DNA of 64,000 nucleotides from JAAZNO01 sp964508025. Lineage in GTDB: Bacteria; Chloroflexota; Anaerolineae; B4-G1; SLSP01. Below the pieces are notes generated by a model. The model saw only the letters and a program-made list of their open reading frames with translations, searched no databases and had not been told where the DNA came from. A program made the translations under genes and the position numbers. Within the stretch, counting starts at the first letter, position 1. Each line of letters opens with the position of its first letter. The stretch is from positions 4,658 through 68,657 of the forward strand of contig CAZDSF010000012.1 in assembly GCA_964508025.1 (NCBI GenBank). Direction: 5' to 3'. Positions 36,801-45,462 of this stretch are shown piece by piece.

Positions 36801-38115
36801 AGGCATTACCGGCTCCGCCGAGCTCGCCGCCGCTCTTGGCGTAGGGCAGCGTCTCCGCGCCGGCCTGCACCAGGCTGATGGCGACGCCCCAGTCTTCAGC
36901 GCCCAGCGTGGGATCTTGCACGATGACGAGATCATGCGTCCCGGCGGGGATGTAATAGGTCACACTGCCCGCCCCTTCGACGGTCTTCTGAATGAAGTCC
37001 TCGTTGACGAGGAACTGGAAACGCCCGCCCGCAAGCATAAAATCGAAGCGATAGCGCCCGGCGGTGGGGAAGGTGACGCGCGCGTAGCTGTGATCGCCCG
37101 CCGCCACAGCGTTGCCTTCCCAGGCATAGGGCGGCGCGGGCAAAACATCCACGACCAGCGCGTAATCCAGCGCGCCTGCGTTGCCGCCATCCGCTGTGAT
37201 CTGGATGCTGCTGACGCCCGCCGGAAGATTGAAACTGGTCCACGTCGTCTCGCCGGCATACACCGTGGTCGCGGTGCCGGGAATAGGCGCCAGACCTGGG
37301 CCAAAGACCTCAAAAACCAGCTTATCGGTGGGATTGGCGCCGGTCGCGGTCAGCACCAGGTTCACCTGTGCGGCATTTTGCAGCGACAGCGGCAACACAT
37401 CGGCCTGCACGTTCTCGCCGGTCTTGGCGTAAGGCAACGTGTCGAAAGCCGGCCCGGCGGCGCTCACGGCGACGCTCCAGGTCACAGCCGTATCCTGCGC
37501 AATCTCCAGCGTATGCACCCCCGCCGCAACGAAGAACGTGAAAGCGCCGGGGGATTCGATCTGCTTCCTCATGTAGTCAGTATCCAGGCTGAACTGATAG
37601 CTGCCGCCAACGACATCAAAGTCGAAGGTGTACAACCCGCTTTGCGGGAAGACCATGCGCGCCTGCGCGGCCTGCCCGGCGGGGACTGCCGTCCCCTCCC
37701 AGGTGTACGCAGGCGACGGAAGATCATACAGCGTAAGTTGGAAATTCAGGGCCGCGGCGCCATCGTTGCGCAATTGCAGCGTATTGATACCCTGCGTCAG
37801 CGTGCCCGTGCCCCAGGTGATCTCGCCAGCAAAGCCAACGCCATCGAGGATGTGCATCGCCCCGTTGAAGACCGTCAACGTGATAGGGCCGTCGCCGGCG
37901 ACGCCGGTCACTTCCAGCTTGTAGTTGAAGGCCCGGGTCGGCGTGGGGATATAGTAAACGGGCGAGATCTGCTCGCCGGGGGCCAGGACGCCCTGAAGTT
38001 GAAAGAACTGGTTCTGCGCTTCGACGGTGGCGGAGCGCGCACTCCACCCGCCTAACAACGCCAACACCACACTGATCAGCACGAAAACACGCACAACTAA
38101 CCATCGGTCTCGCAT
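33886..38115 (-). CDS. giant secreted repeat protein with TIG domains and YLPLV tail
   Basis: 1409 aa from the ATG at 38115 (AAGGAGGATC site). A signal peptide (VVRVFVLISVVLALLGG) is followed by about six units of roughly 200 residues. Each has YxWEGxAxAxG, FPxSGLYTFxF, FQFLVNEDFIQKTVE, YIPAGTHDLxxVQD and LPYAKSGGExGGAGNxFxEEWLP, and alternates two beta-sandwich halves resembling bacterial pre-peptidase (PPC) domains. Near the C-terminus are two nearly identical IPT/TIG domains (VTGANFLPGAVVKVGTQSL). The chain ends FIVYLPLVSKGTAP, a tail I associate with Chloroflexi secreted proteins. It is probably a surface or matrix protein. No catalytic domain is seen. Confidence 0.85.
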   Translation of the reverse strand: MRDRWLVVRVFVLISVVLALLGGWSARSATVEAQNQFFQLQGVLAPGEQISPVYYIPTPTRAFNYKLEVTGVAGDGPITLTVFNGAMHILDGVGFAGEITWGTGTLTQGINTLQLRNDGAAALNFQLTLYDLPSPAYTWEGTAVPAGQAAQARMVFPQSGLYTFDFDVVGGSYQFSLDTDYMRKQIESPGAFTFFVAAGVHTLEIAQDTAVTWSVAVSAAGPAFDTLPYAKTGENVQADVLPLSLQNAAQVNLVLTATGANPTDKLVFEVFGPGLAPIPGTATTVYAGETTWTSFNLPAGVSSIQITADGGNAGALDYALVVDVLPAPPYAWEGNAVAAGDHSYARVTFPTAGRYRFDFMLAGGRFQFLVNEDFIQKTVEGAGSVTYYIPAGTHDLVIVQDPTLGAEDWGVAISLVQAGAETLPYAKSGGELGGAGNAFFEEWLPIGLAAGQTANLQIEVSGQPTDQLIIEVYQQGSATPDKVIDAVLGTEVLWANFPLSAGINRLHLIAPGSNADPLTYDLTLRAVPTDAYTWEGHALAGGLPSEIKVHFANTGLYRFSIASPDGFANLLLDDAIPGRSVQAGGVETVYDIQVTAGVHTLYVLQDSAFPQTTWTAQVLPVAAQPAFFTFEGELEEGVAVAPYYPVFGAPLDFNFALAVAGDDVTLTIQDVYANTLWEGTALAGETLWGTATLPVGNNRFVLTNAGGGSGDPAQVALTLYSLPHAPYTWMGVADADGLHSEARVIFPTSGLYTFNFNVSGGGRYQFQVADDFILKTVEGVDSVTYYVPAGTHPLTLIQDSAVGAEWAVAISGAGPQYDALPYAKSGGEIGGAGNDFVEEWLPLNLQAAQSLNLETTLTGADGDSLVLKVYDAVDTLVKTAHIYANETHWSTFDLPAGMARLHLEADAGNGAPLEYSLALRVLPQPPTAWSGAADFEGENSHARVIFSQSGLYTFNFQATGGRFQFLVNEDFIQKTVESGTTQATFYIPAGTHDLRVVQDTATGAEWSVGISAVGAATDVLPYTQTGGELGGAGNDFVAEWLPVFFGAPQRVNLELVVAGDYPDALQVEIVSGLTGATSLLTLEDVYGGETLWATVDMGAANRLRIAAQDGNSGPLTYTATLHAIPQPPYSWGGVIHGDGNISAVRLDTPVSGLYLVEVNLPQGFAVVYFDAAPIRSQPAPQGFTYDFEIPLSAGTHTVYVVQQPDYAVTEWEVTISLLEADAPAISAISPTLMYNHVANTLTVTGANFLPGAVVKVGTQSLTTTYISATQLQATAPAGLAVGVYDVTVANPDDKTAVLPNSLHIENPPPTITAVTPTVIYNDTANTLTVTGANFLNGAVVKVGTQTLTTTYISATQLQATAPAGFTTGLYDVTVRNPDGKEAVLADVLHVEPPADFIVYLPLVSKGTAP

Positions 38116-38316
38116 ATAGATCCTCCTTGGCTCACTAATGGACATCTTTGGAATGGTCGCTTCATTTTCCGGCTACAACGCACACCCAACCGGTTTCCAC
38201 AGAAACGCCGCAAAAAGTTCTTACCTTTTGCTAACTTCAGTATATTCAGCTTTAACAATAAGTCAATATGTCCAGAGTTGGATTAGGGTTGGAGATATTG
38301 TAGAAAATTGCCGCAC

Positions 38317-39168
38317 TCACACCCGCTGCCAGAGGAGTTGATTGGCGCGCAGTGTCGCTGCCGCTTCACCAGCCCGTTGCAGCGAGGTCAGCGCCGCGTG
38401 GATGGTGGTGAGCGCGAGGAAGTAAAACTGCGGCGCGGTGAAACTCGCCTCGAAGTGCGCGGCGACCGCGCGCAGCACTTCTGCCGGCTCGCGCGGTTCA
38501 ACAAGCGCCGCCCACACCTGCGCGCGGATCTCGCGCAGCCGCGCTGCATTGGCCGCAGCAAGGGGCGTAATATCGGCCGCCGGCTCGCCATGCCCTGGAA
38601 CGAAACGCGCAAAGGGCAGCCTGGGCAAAACGGCAAGCGTCTCCAGCCAGGCATCGAGATCGGCGCAGAAGAGGATGGGATGTCGCGCCAGCGTCATCTG
38701 CGGGAAGACGACATCGCCGCAGTAAAAGGTCTCCCCGCAAGCGACGCCCATCTGCGCGGGGGAGTGCCCCGGCAGAGGGATGAGCTCCAGGGGGATTCCA
38801 GCCAGCGTCAGCGCGCCAGATCCGAGCGCTTCGAGGCGCGGAATAGCCTCTTCAGCAAGCGTGAATTTTCCCCGCAGCTCCGCAATCGGCGCTGCGCCGC
38901 CGTAGAGGAACAGCGGTTCCAGCAGCGGCTGCGCAGCAAAGACGCCCTCTAACGGCGGCGCGTAGACGGGGACGCCGCGCTCCGCCAGCCAGCCCGCGCC
39001 GCCGAAGTGATCGGCGTGTCCGTGCGTGAGCACGATCGCTTCCAGGCGCGCGCCCAGCGCTTCGATCTGACGCAGCGCTTTCTTGGAGACGCTGCGATCC
39101 AGCCCGGCGTCTACCATCACGGCGCGGCCCTCGCGGACAATCACGCCGATGTTCGAGCCGCCCAGCAG
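38317..39168 (-). CDS. MBL-fold metallo-hydrolase (5' end lost in gap)
   Basis: 283 residues from the gap edge to the stop. The metal-binding set is complete: LTHGHADHFGG (HxHxDH), PLPGHSPAQMG, YCGDVVF and FVPGHGEP. The start lies in the 100-N gap; the sequence begins LLGGSNIGVIVREG, near the usual N-terminus, so only about 15-30 residues are missing. It is a zinc-type hydrolase of the glyoxalase II/MBL class. It is not fused to the amylase: the shared frame arises only through the N run. Confidence 0.88.
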   Translation of the reverse strand: MLGGSNIGVIVREGRAVMVDAGLDRSVSKKALRQIEALGARLEAIVLTHGHADHFGGAGWLAERGVPVYAPPLEGVFAAQPLLEPLFLYGGAAPIAELRGKFTLAEEAIPRLEALGSGALTLAGIPLELIPLPGHSPAQMGVACGETFYCGDVVFPQMTLARHPILFCADLDAWLETLAVLPRLPFARFVPGHGEPAADITPLAAANAARLREIRAQVWAALVEPREPAEVLRAVAAHFEASFTAPQFYFLALTTIHAALTSLQRAGEAAATLRANQLLWQRV

Positions 39169-39268
39169 NNNNNNNNNNNNNNNNNNNNNNNNNNNNNNNN
39201 NNNNNNNNNNNNNNNNNNNNNNNNNNNNNNNNNNNNNNNNNNNNNNNNNNNNNNNNNNNNNNNNNNNN
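39169..39268. other. assembly gap (100 N)
   Basis: Exactly 100 N between the amylase gene and the MBL-fold gene. It hides the 3' end of one and the 5' end of the other. Confidence 0.98.
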
Positions 39269-41022
39269 CTGGCATAAGGCGGCAACACGTCCACGGGGCG
39301 ATAGGGCGCAAAACCGCCATCCACGTTGACGGGAGGCGCAAAGAGCGCGCCGCTCCCCAGCAGCAACGCCGGCTGCATTCCCGACGCAAAAGGCCCCGCC
39401 GCCAGGCTCAGGCTATAATCATCCACCGGCTGCCCGCTCAGGTTAACCAGCGTGAGCAGAATCTCGTTATCCGTGTAGCGCAAGGTGCTGTAAACCGGCG
39501 TGCGATCGGATTCCACCGGCAACCAGTCGCCGATGCGCAGCGCCTCATGGCGGTTGCGCAGATGGAGCAGCGCTCGATAGTGATTGAGGAGCGAGTCGGG
39601 ATCGGCGCTCTGTCCGACAACATGCCGCTCCTGATAATCCTCATAATAGCCGCGCCAGGGACGGCCAGTCGTGAAGCCGCCTTCGGCCGTCCACTGCATG
39701 GGCCGGCGGATATTCTCGTCGGGTTTGGCGCCCTGCATTCCAATTTCTTCCCCATAATAGATGAAAGGCGCCCCGCCGAAGGTGAACTGCAACGTCGCCG
39801 CGACTTTCGCCTGCTCATCGTTCAGCAGCCGCGAGCGGACGCGCGTCTGATCGTGGTTGGCGAGGAACGTCGCAAATTGCCCCGGCGGATAGCTTGCCAT
39901 CACCGTCTCCTGCGCCAGCCGAACCCCGCCCGAACGCCCACCAAACGCGGCCTTGAGGATCGCATCCGCCAGATCGAACTCGAAAGCCACGTCCACCTTG
40001 TCGCCCACGTACTGCGCCACCTCGTATGTCGGACTCCAAACCTCGCCCACGGTGAAGGCTTCAGGCGCGAGGCTCTTGTAAAAGACGTAAAAGCCCTCGA
40101 ACCAGGCCAGCGTGCCAGGGGTGTTCACCAAGACGCCATCCTCTTCCACCAAATGCTTGATTGCATCCAGACGGAAACCGTCCACGCCCATCTCCTCCAG
40201 CCAGAAGCGAATGACGTTCTGCATCTCCGCAGTGACGGCGGGATTCTCGTAATTGAGATCGGGCATCTGATCCCAGAAGATGCCGAAGTAGTACGCGCCG
40301 CTGCTATCGCGGTGCCAGCCCGGCCCAGAAGGACGCGCGTCGGCCCAGAGATACCAGTCGCGCAGCAAGGAATTGGGGTCTCGGGACTCCTGGAACCAGG
40401 GATGCTGCGTGGAGGTGTGGTTGAGCACCAGGTCAATAATGATGCGGATGCCCCGCGCGTGCGCCGCTTCCATCAGCGCCCGGAAATCCTCCAGCGTGCC
40501 GTATTCGGGGTTCACGTCGTAGTAATCCACCACGTCATAGCCGTGATAGCTGGGCGAAGGATTGATGGGCATGAGCCAGATGCCGGTGACGCCGAGGTCG
40601 TCGGTGGTATGGGGATCGCCATCGTTGAGGTAGTCGAGCTTTTGAATGAGACCCTGAAAGTCGCCGATACCATCGCCATCGCTATCATAAAAACTGCGGA
40701 CGAAAACCTCGTAGAAGATGGTATCGTTCCACCAGGGATAGCCGCCGGTGCCGCGAGGCAGCGCGCCATCGAGAGGGATGGGCGCAACCGGCTGCGGCTC
40801 GCGCGGCGCGGCGGGCAGGAACTCGACCGGGGTGGTAGGGCGCGCGGTGGGCGTGGGGATGGGCGTCGCCGTGGGTGCGAGGGTTGCCGCAGGAGGCAGC
40901 GTCGCCGTGGGCGATAGCGTCGCTGTGGCAGGCGACGGTGTAGCAGGCGCTTGCTGCTCGCAGCCGGCAAGCAGCGCCGCAACCAACATCAAAGCAGTCA
41001 CAAGCACATGCCAGCGTTTCAT
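39269..41022 (-). CDS. alpha-amylase family (GH13) lipoprotein (3' end lost in gap)
   Basis: About 584 residues are present. Lipobox ALLAGC (Cys21), then a Pro/Thr/Ala linker (about 25-80). The GH13 barrel follows, with all four conserved regions: DLVLNH, GFRLDAIKH (nucleophile Asp), FTVGEVW (acid/base Glu) and FLANHDQTR (third Asp). FIYYGEEIGMQG and ALLHLRNRHEALRIGDW, then a C-terminal beta domain, follow. It acts outside the membrane on alpha-glucans or maltodextrins. Only the end of the beta domain should be missing. Confidence 0.93.
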
Positions 41023-41276
41023 GGAAGCCTCCCAAATTGGCGAAAAGGCGAGTTAGCGAAAAGCCTCATCACAAATCTGAAGATCTGCAAATCCAAAATC
41101 TAAAATCGTTATATCTGCACTCGCACAAATTGTCAACTGTGTTACACTTCTTTGATGTAACCCAAGTTGCCCCCCTGGGGCCTGGTCGAGACGCGGAGCG
41201 TTGAAACGCCCCGCTGCTACGCACAAATCCCTTGAAACGGGTAGGGAGAGGGCATTTTGGGTGATGTAATGACTCT

Positions 41277-41326
41277 TGACTCACAACTTGTAACTCGCAA
41301 CTCGTAACTTTTAACTCATAACTTGA
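41277..41326. repeat. 7-bp-period repeat (TAACTYG class) before the PAF-AH-like gene
   Basis: About seven degenerate heptamers (TAACTCG, CAACTCG, TAACTTT, TAACTCA, TAACTTG) end at the ribosome site of the gene at 41337. A second, weaker array (AAAATCT class) lies at 41072-41108. Confidence 0.85.
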
Positions 41327-41336
41327 TGAGGTGTCT

Positions 41337-42731
41337 ATGCGTCTGTTTGAGATCCTGCTCATAGTGGTAATGGCTGCTACGCTGCTCGCGGAGCTGCGCC
41401 GGGGCTTTCGCGGTTACCGGCGCGCCGATGCGGCCCGTGTGACGGGTCTGCTGGCTGTGGCGCACATCGCGCTAGAGGGCTATCGCTGGCAGCTGCTGCC
41501 GCTCTACCTGCTGATCGGCGCCCTCTTTCTGCCCGCCGCATTCCAGAAACGTCACGGGCTGGCGCCGCGCTACTGGCGCAAGGGCCTGGCGATAGGCGGG
41601 TTGGTGGTTCTGGGGCTAACCGCTGCGCTGGCGCTGCTGTTGCCCGTGCCCCGGCTGCCGCAGCCGGAAGGGCCGTATCGTGTGGGCACAGCGACGTATC
41701 ATTGGACAGATCGCGCTCGCGCGGAAACCTATGGGGAAACGCCCTCCGGCTATCGGGAGCTGATGGTGCAAGTGTGGTATCCTGCTGCGCCCCATACCGG
41801 CGGCGCGGCGGAGCGCTGGCTCACAGCGGGCGTCCCGATGGCGCGGGCAATCGCCGTCTACGGGCGGATGCCGGCTTTTCTGCTGGATCAGCTGGCGTTG
41901 ATGCGCACGCACGCTTACCCCGAAGCGCCTCTAGCAGCGACAGATGCGCCCTACCCCGTCGTGCTCTCCGTCCACGGCTGGAATGGCTTCCGCAACATCA
42001 ACCAGGATCAGCTGGAGGCGCTGGCCTCGCGGGGATACATCGTCATCAGCGCGGATCATACGTATGGCGCCATGCGCACGGTCTTTCCCGATGGGCGTGT
42101 GGCTGCCAACAACCCGCAAGCCCTGCGCGGGCAGCGGGGCAGCGCCGAGTTCGCCGCCACATCGCAGGCGTTGGTGGAGACTTACACCGCCGATGTGCGC
42201 TTTCTGCTCGACCAGCTGCCGCAGCTCAACGCCGACGGGCCGTTCGCGGACGCGCTGGATCTGGAGCGAATCGGTCTCTTCGGCCATTCGACGGGCGGCG
42301 GGGCGGTCGTTGCCGTGTGCCTCAGCGACCCGCGCTGCAAGGCCGTGCTGGGCATGGATGTGTGGATCGAACCGGTGGATGCAACGCTGCTCGCCGCAAA
42401 ACTGAAGCAACCCGCGCTATTTCTGAACAGCGAATCCTGGCAAAGCGGCCCCAATCGCGCGCAATTGGAGCGCTTCTACCACAATCTCGACGGCGAAGCC
42501 TACTGGGGCGACATTGCCGGCAGCGTCCACCAGGATTTCACGCTGGCAGCCATCTTCTCGCCCCTCGCCCGGCCGTTGGGCATTCGCGGCCCCATTGCAG
42601 GGCAGCGCGTGCTGGAAATCAACCGCGCCTATTTGATCGCCTTCTTCGAGGCAACCCTCAACGGCTTGCCCGCGCCGCTGCTGGAAAACCTGGTGGTATT
42701 CCCAGAAGTCAGCTTCGAGCGCCGCCCATAG
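41337..42731 (+). CDS. membrane protein with PAF-acetylhydrolase-like alpha/beta hydrolase domain
   Basis: 464 aa from the ATG at 41337 (GAGG site). Four membrane helices (1-105) are followed by an alpha/beta hydrolase of the PAF acetylhydrolase type: MVQVWYPA, VVLSVHGWNGFRNINQDQL, nucleophile elbow LFGHSTGGGA, Asp in LGMDVWIEPV and His in AGSVHQDF. It is probably a membrane-bound esterase acting on lipid acyl or acetyl groups at the outer face. It converges with the nitroreductase gene. An in-frame GTG six bases upstream is a minor alternative start. Confidence 0.85.
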   Translation: MRLFEILLIVVMAATLLAELRRGFRGYRRADAARVTGLLAVAHIALEGYRWQLLPLYLLIGALFLPAAFQKRHGLAPRYWRKGLAIGGLVVLGLTAALALLLPVPRLPQPEGPYRVGTATYHWTDRARAETYGETPSGYRELMVQVWYPAAPHTGGAAERWLTAGVPMARAIAVYGRMPAFLLDQLALMRTHAYPEAPLAATDAPYPVVLSVHGWNGFRNINQDQLEALASRGYIVISADHTYGAMRTVFPDGRVAANNPQALRGQRGSAEFAATSQALVETYTADVRFLLDQLPQLNADGPFADALDLERIGLFGHSTGGGAVVAVCLSDPRCKAVLGMDVWIEPVDATLLAAKLKQPALFLNSESWQSGPNRAQLERFYHNLDGEAYWGDIAGSVHQDFTLAAIFSPLARPLGIRGPIAGQRVLEINRAYLIAFFEATLNGLPAPLLENLVVFPEVSFERRP

Positions 42732-42754
42732 GGGATGGGGGATTTCGCTGCGAC

Positions 42755-43618
42755 TTACGGCGCTTCGACCCAGCTGATGCGGTATTCGATGTCGGGATCG
42801 GGAGGCGGGGCGGCAGGAGGCAACGCTTGCCAGCTGCCGCGCAGCCCCAGCGCCTCGGCGCTGAGCGCAAAGTGATTCATGGCGATGCCCATATCCACAC
42901 GTTGCAGATCAATCGCGGTCACTACCTTCATCTGTTTCCGGTAGCCGGGATTATGATACAGGTAAAAATGCCACACGCCCGCGCCCTTGACCACCCGCCA
43001 CGGCTGGCGATTCGAGGCAGAAGGCCCCAGCCGCACCAGCTCCAACGCCTCGGCGTAGGGGCCGGCGGCGGCGACGCTCAACGGCGCGCCAAAAGCGCCT
43101 TCGAAGAAGAGCTGCTCCCAGGGCAGCCGCCGATCCGAGCCGGCGCCCCGCCGGATGAAACGATCCACCAGGCGCGGCGCATCGCTGGGCAATCCCGTAG
43201 CAGTGACCGCAGGCAGGGCCTCATCCTCGCGCAGCGCCATCAAGCGGGCGAAGTTGCTGCGGGTGAAGGTGCCGCCCAGCCAGCATGTTCCCAATCCCAA
43301 CGCCGTGGCGTAGAGGATGATCTGTTCCATGAGATAGCCGAAGTCTTCCAGGTCATAGCGGCTGCGCGTCACCGCGCCAAGGATGAAAGCCGTGGGATTT
43401 TTGATGAAACCGTAGGTGCCCAGCCCCTTGAGCGCCGCGCGATCCTCTTCGGCGGCGCTGATGAGCATGAAGCGCGTCTGCGAGCCTAGCGGGCCGTGTG
43501 TCTGCGCCGCACAAAAATCAGCCAACCGCGTCCGCGTCTCCACGGGAATGGGTGTCTTCTCATAACTGCGGCAGGAGTAACGCTGCCGTATCACTTCAAG
43601 CGTCGTTGGGTCTTGCAT
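42755..43618 (-). CDS. nitroreductase family protein
   Basis: 287 aa from the ATG at 43618 (AGGATG site 5 nt before). FMN-fold features: LEVIRQRYSCRSYEKTPIPV (phosphate-binding Arg/Ser), FGYLMEQIILYATALGLGTC, WLGGTFTR and LGPSASNRQPWRVV. The subfamily with two stacked half-domains (TM1586-like) fits the length. It lies 17 bp after the ThuA gene and is probably co-transcribed with it. It reduces an unidentified substrate with NAD(P)H and FMN. Confidence 0.9.
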   Translation of the reverse strand: MQDPTTLEVIRQRYSCRSYEKTPIPVETRTRLADFCAAQTHGPLGSQTRFMLISAAEEDRAALKGLGTYGFIKNPTAFILGAVTRSRYDLEDFGYLMEQIILYATALGLGTCWLGGTFTRSNFARLMALREDEALPAVTATGLPSDAPRLVDRFIRRGAGSDRRLPWEQLFFEGAFGAPLSVAAAGPYAEALELVRLGPSASNRQPWRVVKGAGVWHFYLYHNPGYRKQMKVVTAIDLQRVDMGIAMNHFALSAEALGLRGSWQALPPAAPPPDPDIEYRISWVEAP

Positions 43619-43635
43619 CGAAATCATCCTGTGTT

Positions 43636-44307
43636 TTAGCCGTTTGCCGGCTCCAGAGCAGCAGTAAGCCACGCCAGGGATTGTCCCACCAGCTTTCTGT
43701 AGGCGGGCAGATTCCAGACCTTCTCACTGTGGCCCAGCCCAATATACGCCACGCGCCCCGCGCCTTCGCGGCGCGTCCACACCAACGGGTGACAGACGCG
43801 CCGGTGCTGCGCCGTCATGTGGATTTCCACATCGTTCTCGTATTGCGCAATAAAGAGCTCGTCCTGAACGACAAAAGCATCAAGCCCCTGCGTGATGGAA
43901 TGTCGGCGATACATCGGCGTCACAGTAAACTCAGCTTCGGGCGGATGTTCGACGAAATGACCGCCCAGCAGCCGGCGCAAGCGTTGCGCCCCTTCGCCAA
44001 TCACCGTAGCGGCATGAAGCCCCAGCAGTCCCCCGCCCGCCTGAACCCACGCAACAAGCGCCGCGGTCTGTACCGCGTTGAGATCGGCAGCCCAGGGACC
44101 CTCCTTCCGTGGCCCGCCCAGGCAGGTATTGAGCAAAACCACATCCGTGTTCGCCATCGCCGGCTCAAGTAAGGCATCGAAATCGTAGGTGGCGTTTACA
44201 GTATACCCTTCTCGCTGAAAGAACGGCGTCATGATTTCACGATAGCCCTCGAAATCATGGTAGATTCCCCCCAAAAGCAACAACATGGTTTTGGCAGGCG
44301 CAGACAT
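43636..44307 (-). CDS. ThuA-like domain protein
   Basis: 223 aa from the ATG at 44307 (GGAGGGGG site). The fold is that of class I glutamine-amidotransferase-like ThuA proteins: LLLLGGIYHDFEGYREIM, TDVVLLNTCLG, WVQAGGGLLGLHAAT, HPLVWTRREGAGRVAYIGLG and HSEKVWNLPAYRKLV. ThuA proteins are linked to trehalose and other carbohydrate use. The catalytic Cys of true amidotransferases is absent. Co-directional with the nitroreductase. Confidence 0.88.
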   Translation of the reverse strand: MSAPAKTMLLLLGGIYHDFEGYREIMTPFFQREGYTVNATYDFDALLEPAMANTDVVLLNTCLGGPRKEGPWAADLNAVQTAALVAWVQAGGGLLGLHAATVIGEGAQRLRRLLGGHFVEHPPEAEFTVTPMYRRHSITQGLDAFVVQDELFIAQYENDVEIHMTAQHRRVCHPLVWTRREGAGRVAYIGLGHSEKVWNLPAYRKLVGQSLAWLTAALEPANG

Positions 44308-44504
44308 ACAACCCCCTCCGCATAGGTGATGTGATGCAATAATGCGGCGATAGTGTAACACAATTGCCCTAACTTACCACCGGTATTGTTCGGCAGAGGG
44401 CAACGACAAGCGCCGCGATGCGTCGCCGGTTTGCACAAATGCCGCTTTCATGGCACTATGAGGATGGCGCAGGAGCTTTTCATCCTTTCTCAGGAGGTGC
44501 TTGT

Positions 44505-45050
44505 ATGTCCATCTATAGCTTTCGGCCCGAACTGGCCCATGCTACCGTCTTCATTGCGCCAGGCGCGATGGTGATAGGCGAGGTGTATCTGGCGGAGCAC
44601 GTCAATATCTGGTTCAATGCCGTGTTACGCGGCGATATCGAGCCGTTGACGTTGGGCGCGGGCGTCAACATTCAGGATGGCTGTGTGCTGCACACATCGC
44701 GCGGCTATCCGTTAGTGTTGGCGGAAGAGGTCAGCGTGGGGCATCGGGCCATCGTCCATGGGGCGAGCGTGGGACGCAACACGCTCATTGGGATGGGCGC
44801 GCTGCTTCTGGATGGCGTCGAAGTGGGCGCGGATTGTATCGTTGCAGCCGGCGCCCTGCTGCCGGGCGGCAAAGTCTATCCCGCCGGATCGCTTATCATG
44901 GGCAGTCCCGCTAGAGTGGTGCGCCCCTTGACAGAAAGCGAAATCGCCCACAACCGCGAGACAGCAATTGGCTATATCCAGCGGGCGCAGCAATACCGGG
45001 GAGCCGCTAATGGGATAGATTGCAATGCAATAGCGCTGAATTTCAGTTGA
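44505..45050 (+). CDS. gamma-class carbonic anhydrase family protein
   Basis: 181 aa from the ATG at 44505 (CAGGAGG site). Left-handed beta-helix hexapeptide repeats with the three metal His in the usual spacing: DGCVLHTSRG, EVSVGHRAIVHGASVG. VLRGDIEPLTLGAGVNIQDG and IMGSPARVVRPLTE are family signatures. It may hydrate CO2 or only bind metal; many bacterial members are weak enzymes. Single gene; the strong promoter of the next operon begins at its last codons. Confidence 0.92.
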   Translation: MSIYSFRPELAHATVFIAPGAMVIGEVYLAEHVNIWFNAVLRGDIEPLTLGAGVNIQDGCVLHTSRGYPLVLAEEVSVGHRAIVHGASVGRNTLIGMGALLLDGVEVGADCIVAAGALLPGGKVYPAGSLIMGSPARVVRPLTESEIAHNRETAIGYIQRAQQYRGAANGIDCNAIALNFS

Positions 45051-45075
45051 CACCACCGCGGAATTACGCTATACT
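45047..45075 (+). promoter_or_regulatory. strong sigma70-type promoter of the DUF3798 transporter operon
   Basis: Perfect -35 TTGACA (45047-45052), 17-bp spacer, -10 TATACT (45070-45075). The -35 box overlaps the stop codon of the carbonic anhydrase gene. Transcription should start near 45083. Confidence 0.8.
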
Positions 45076-45082
45076 GTGCTAT

Positions 45083-45462
45083 TATCAGCGCAATCCATGC
45101 GATTGCACTCTTCATAACCATAACAGCTATAGATAACGTTGGACTTCGGCGTGTGTGTCAGAACGCCAGTTTAGATTTCCCTGAACCATCTGCGATGGAC
45201 TTAGTGTATAGCGGTGCGCAGTGATATGTTTCTTGGCGCGCGCACTCAATCTTTTTAACACATTTCAGCAATTAAAGCAGATCAAATGGAAGTCGCCGGA
45301 TACTTCGATCTGGTTGCAGGTTGAGGCATGGCGCGACCACAGCAGCGCTGAGGCTAAGCAATAACGCTTATGCACTGTAAGAAAGGAGGTGATGACCATC
45401 GGATAGTGCAAGGTGTCCCAACTGTGGTGAAATATAACTTTAGAGTGAGGAGGAGGATTATC
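45083..45462 (+). promoter_or_regulatory. about 380-nt untranslated leader of the transporter operon
   Basis: No gene lies between the strong promoter and the lipoprotein start. The leader has several short stem candidates and an SD-like AGGAGGTGATG (45384-45394) that is not followed by a real ORF. Its length suggests regulation by RNA structure. I could not match it to a known riboswitch class. Confidence 0.45.

Noticed and set aside
34708..38055. Two long plus-strand frames opposite the giant repeat protein
   Set aside because: They mirror the repeats of the real gene and show antisense-type composition.
38317..41022. One 901-aa amylase-MBL fusion protein
   Set aside because: The join is made only by a 100-N placeholder; the two parts are complete separate families with their own ends missing.
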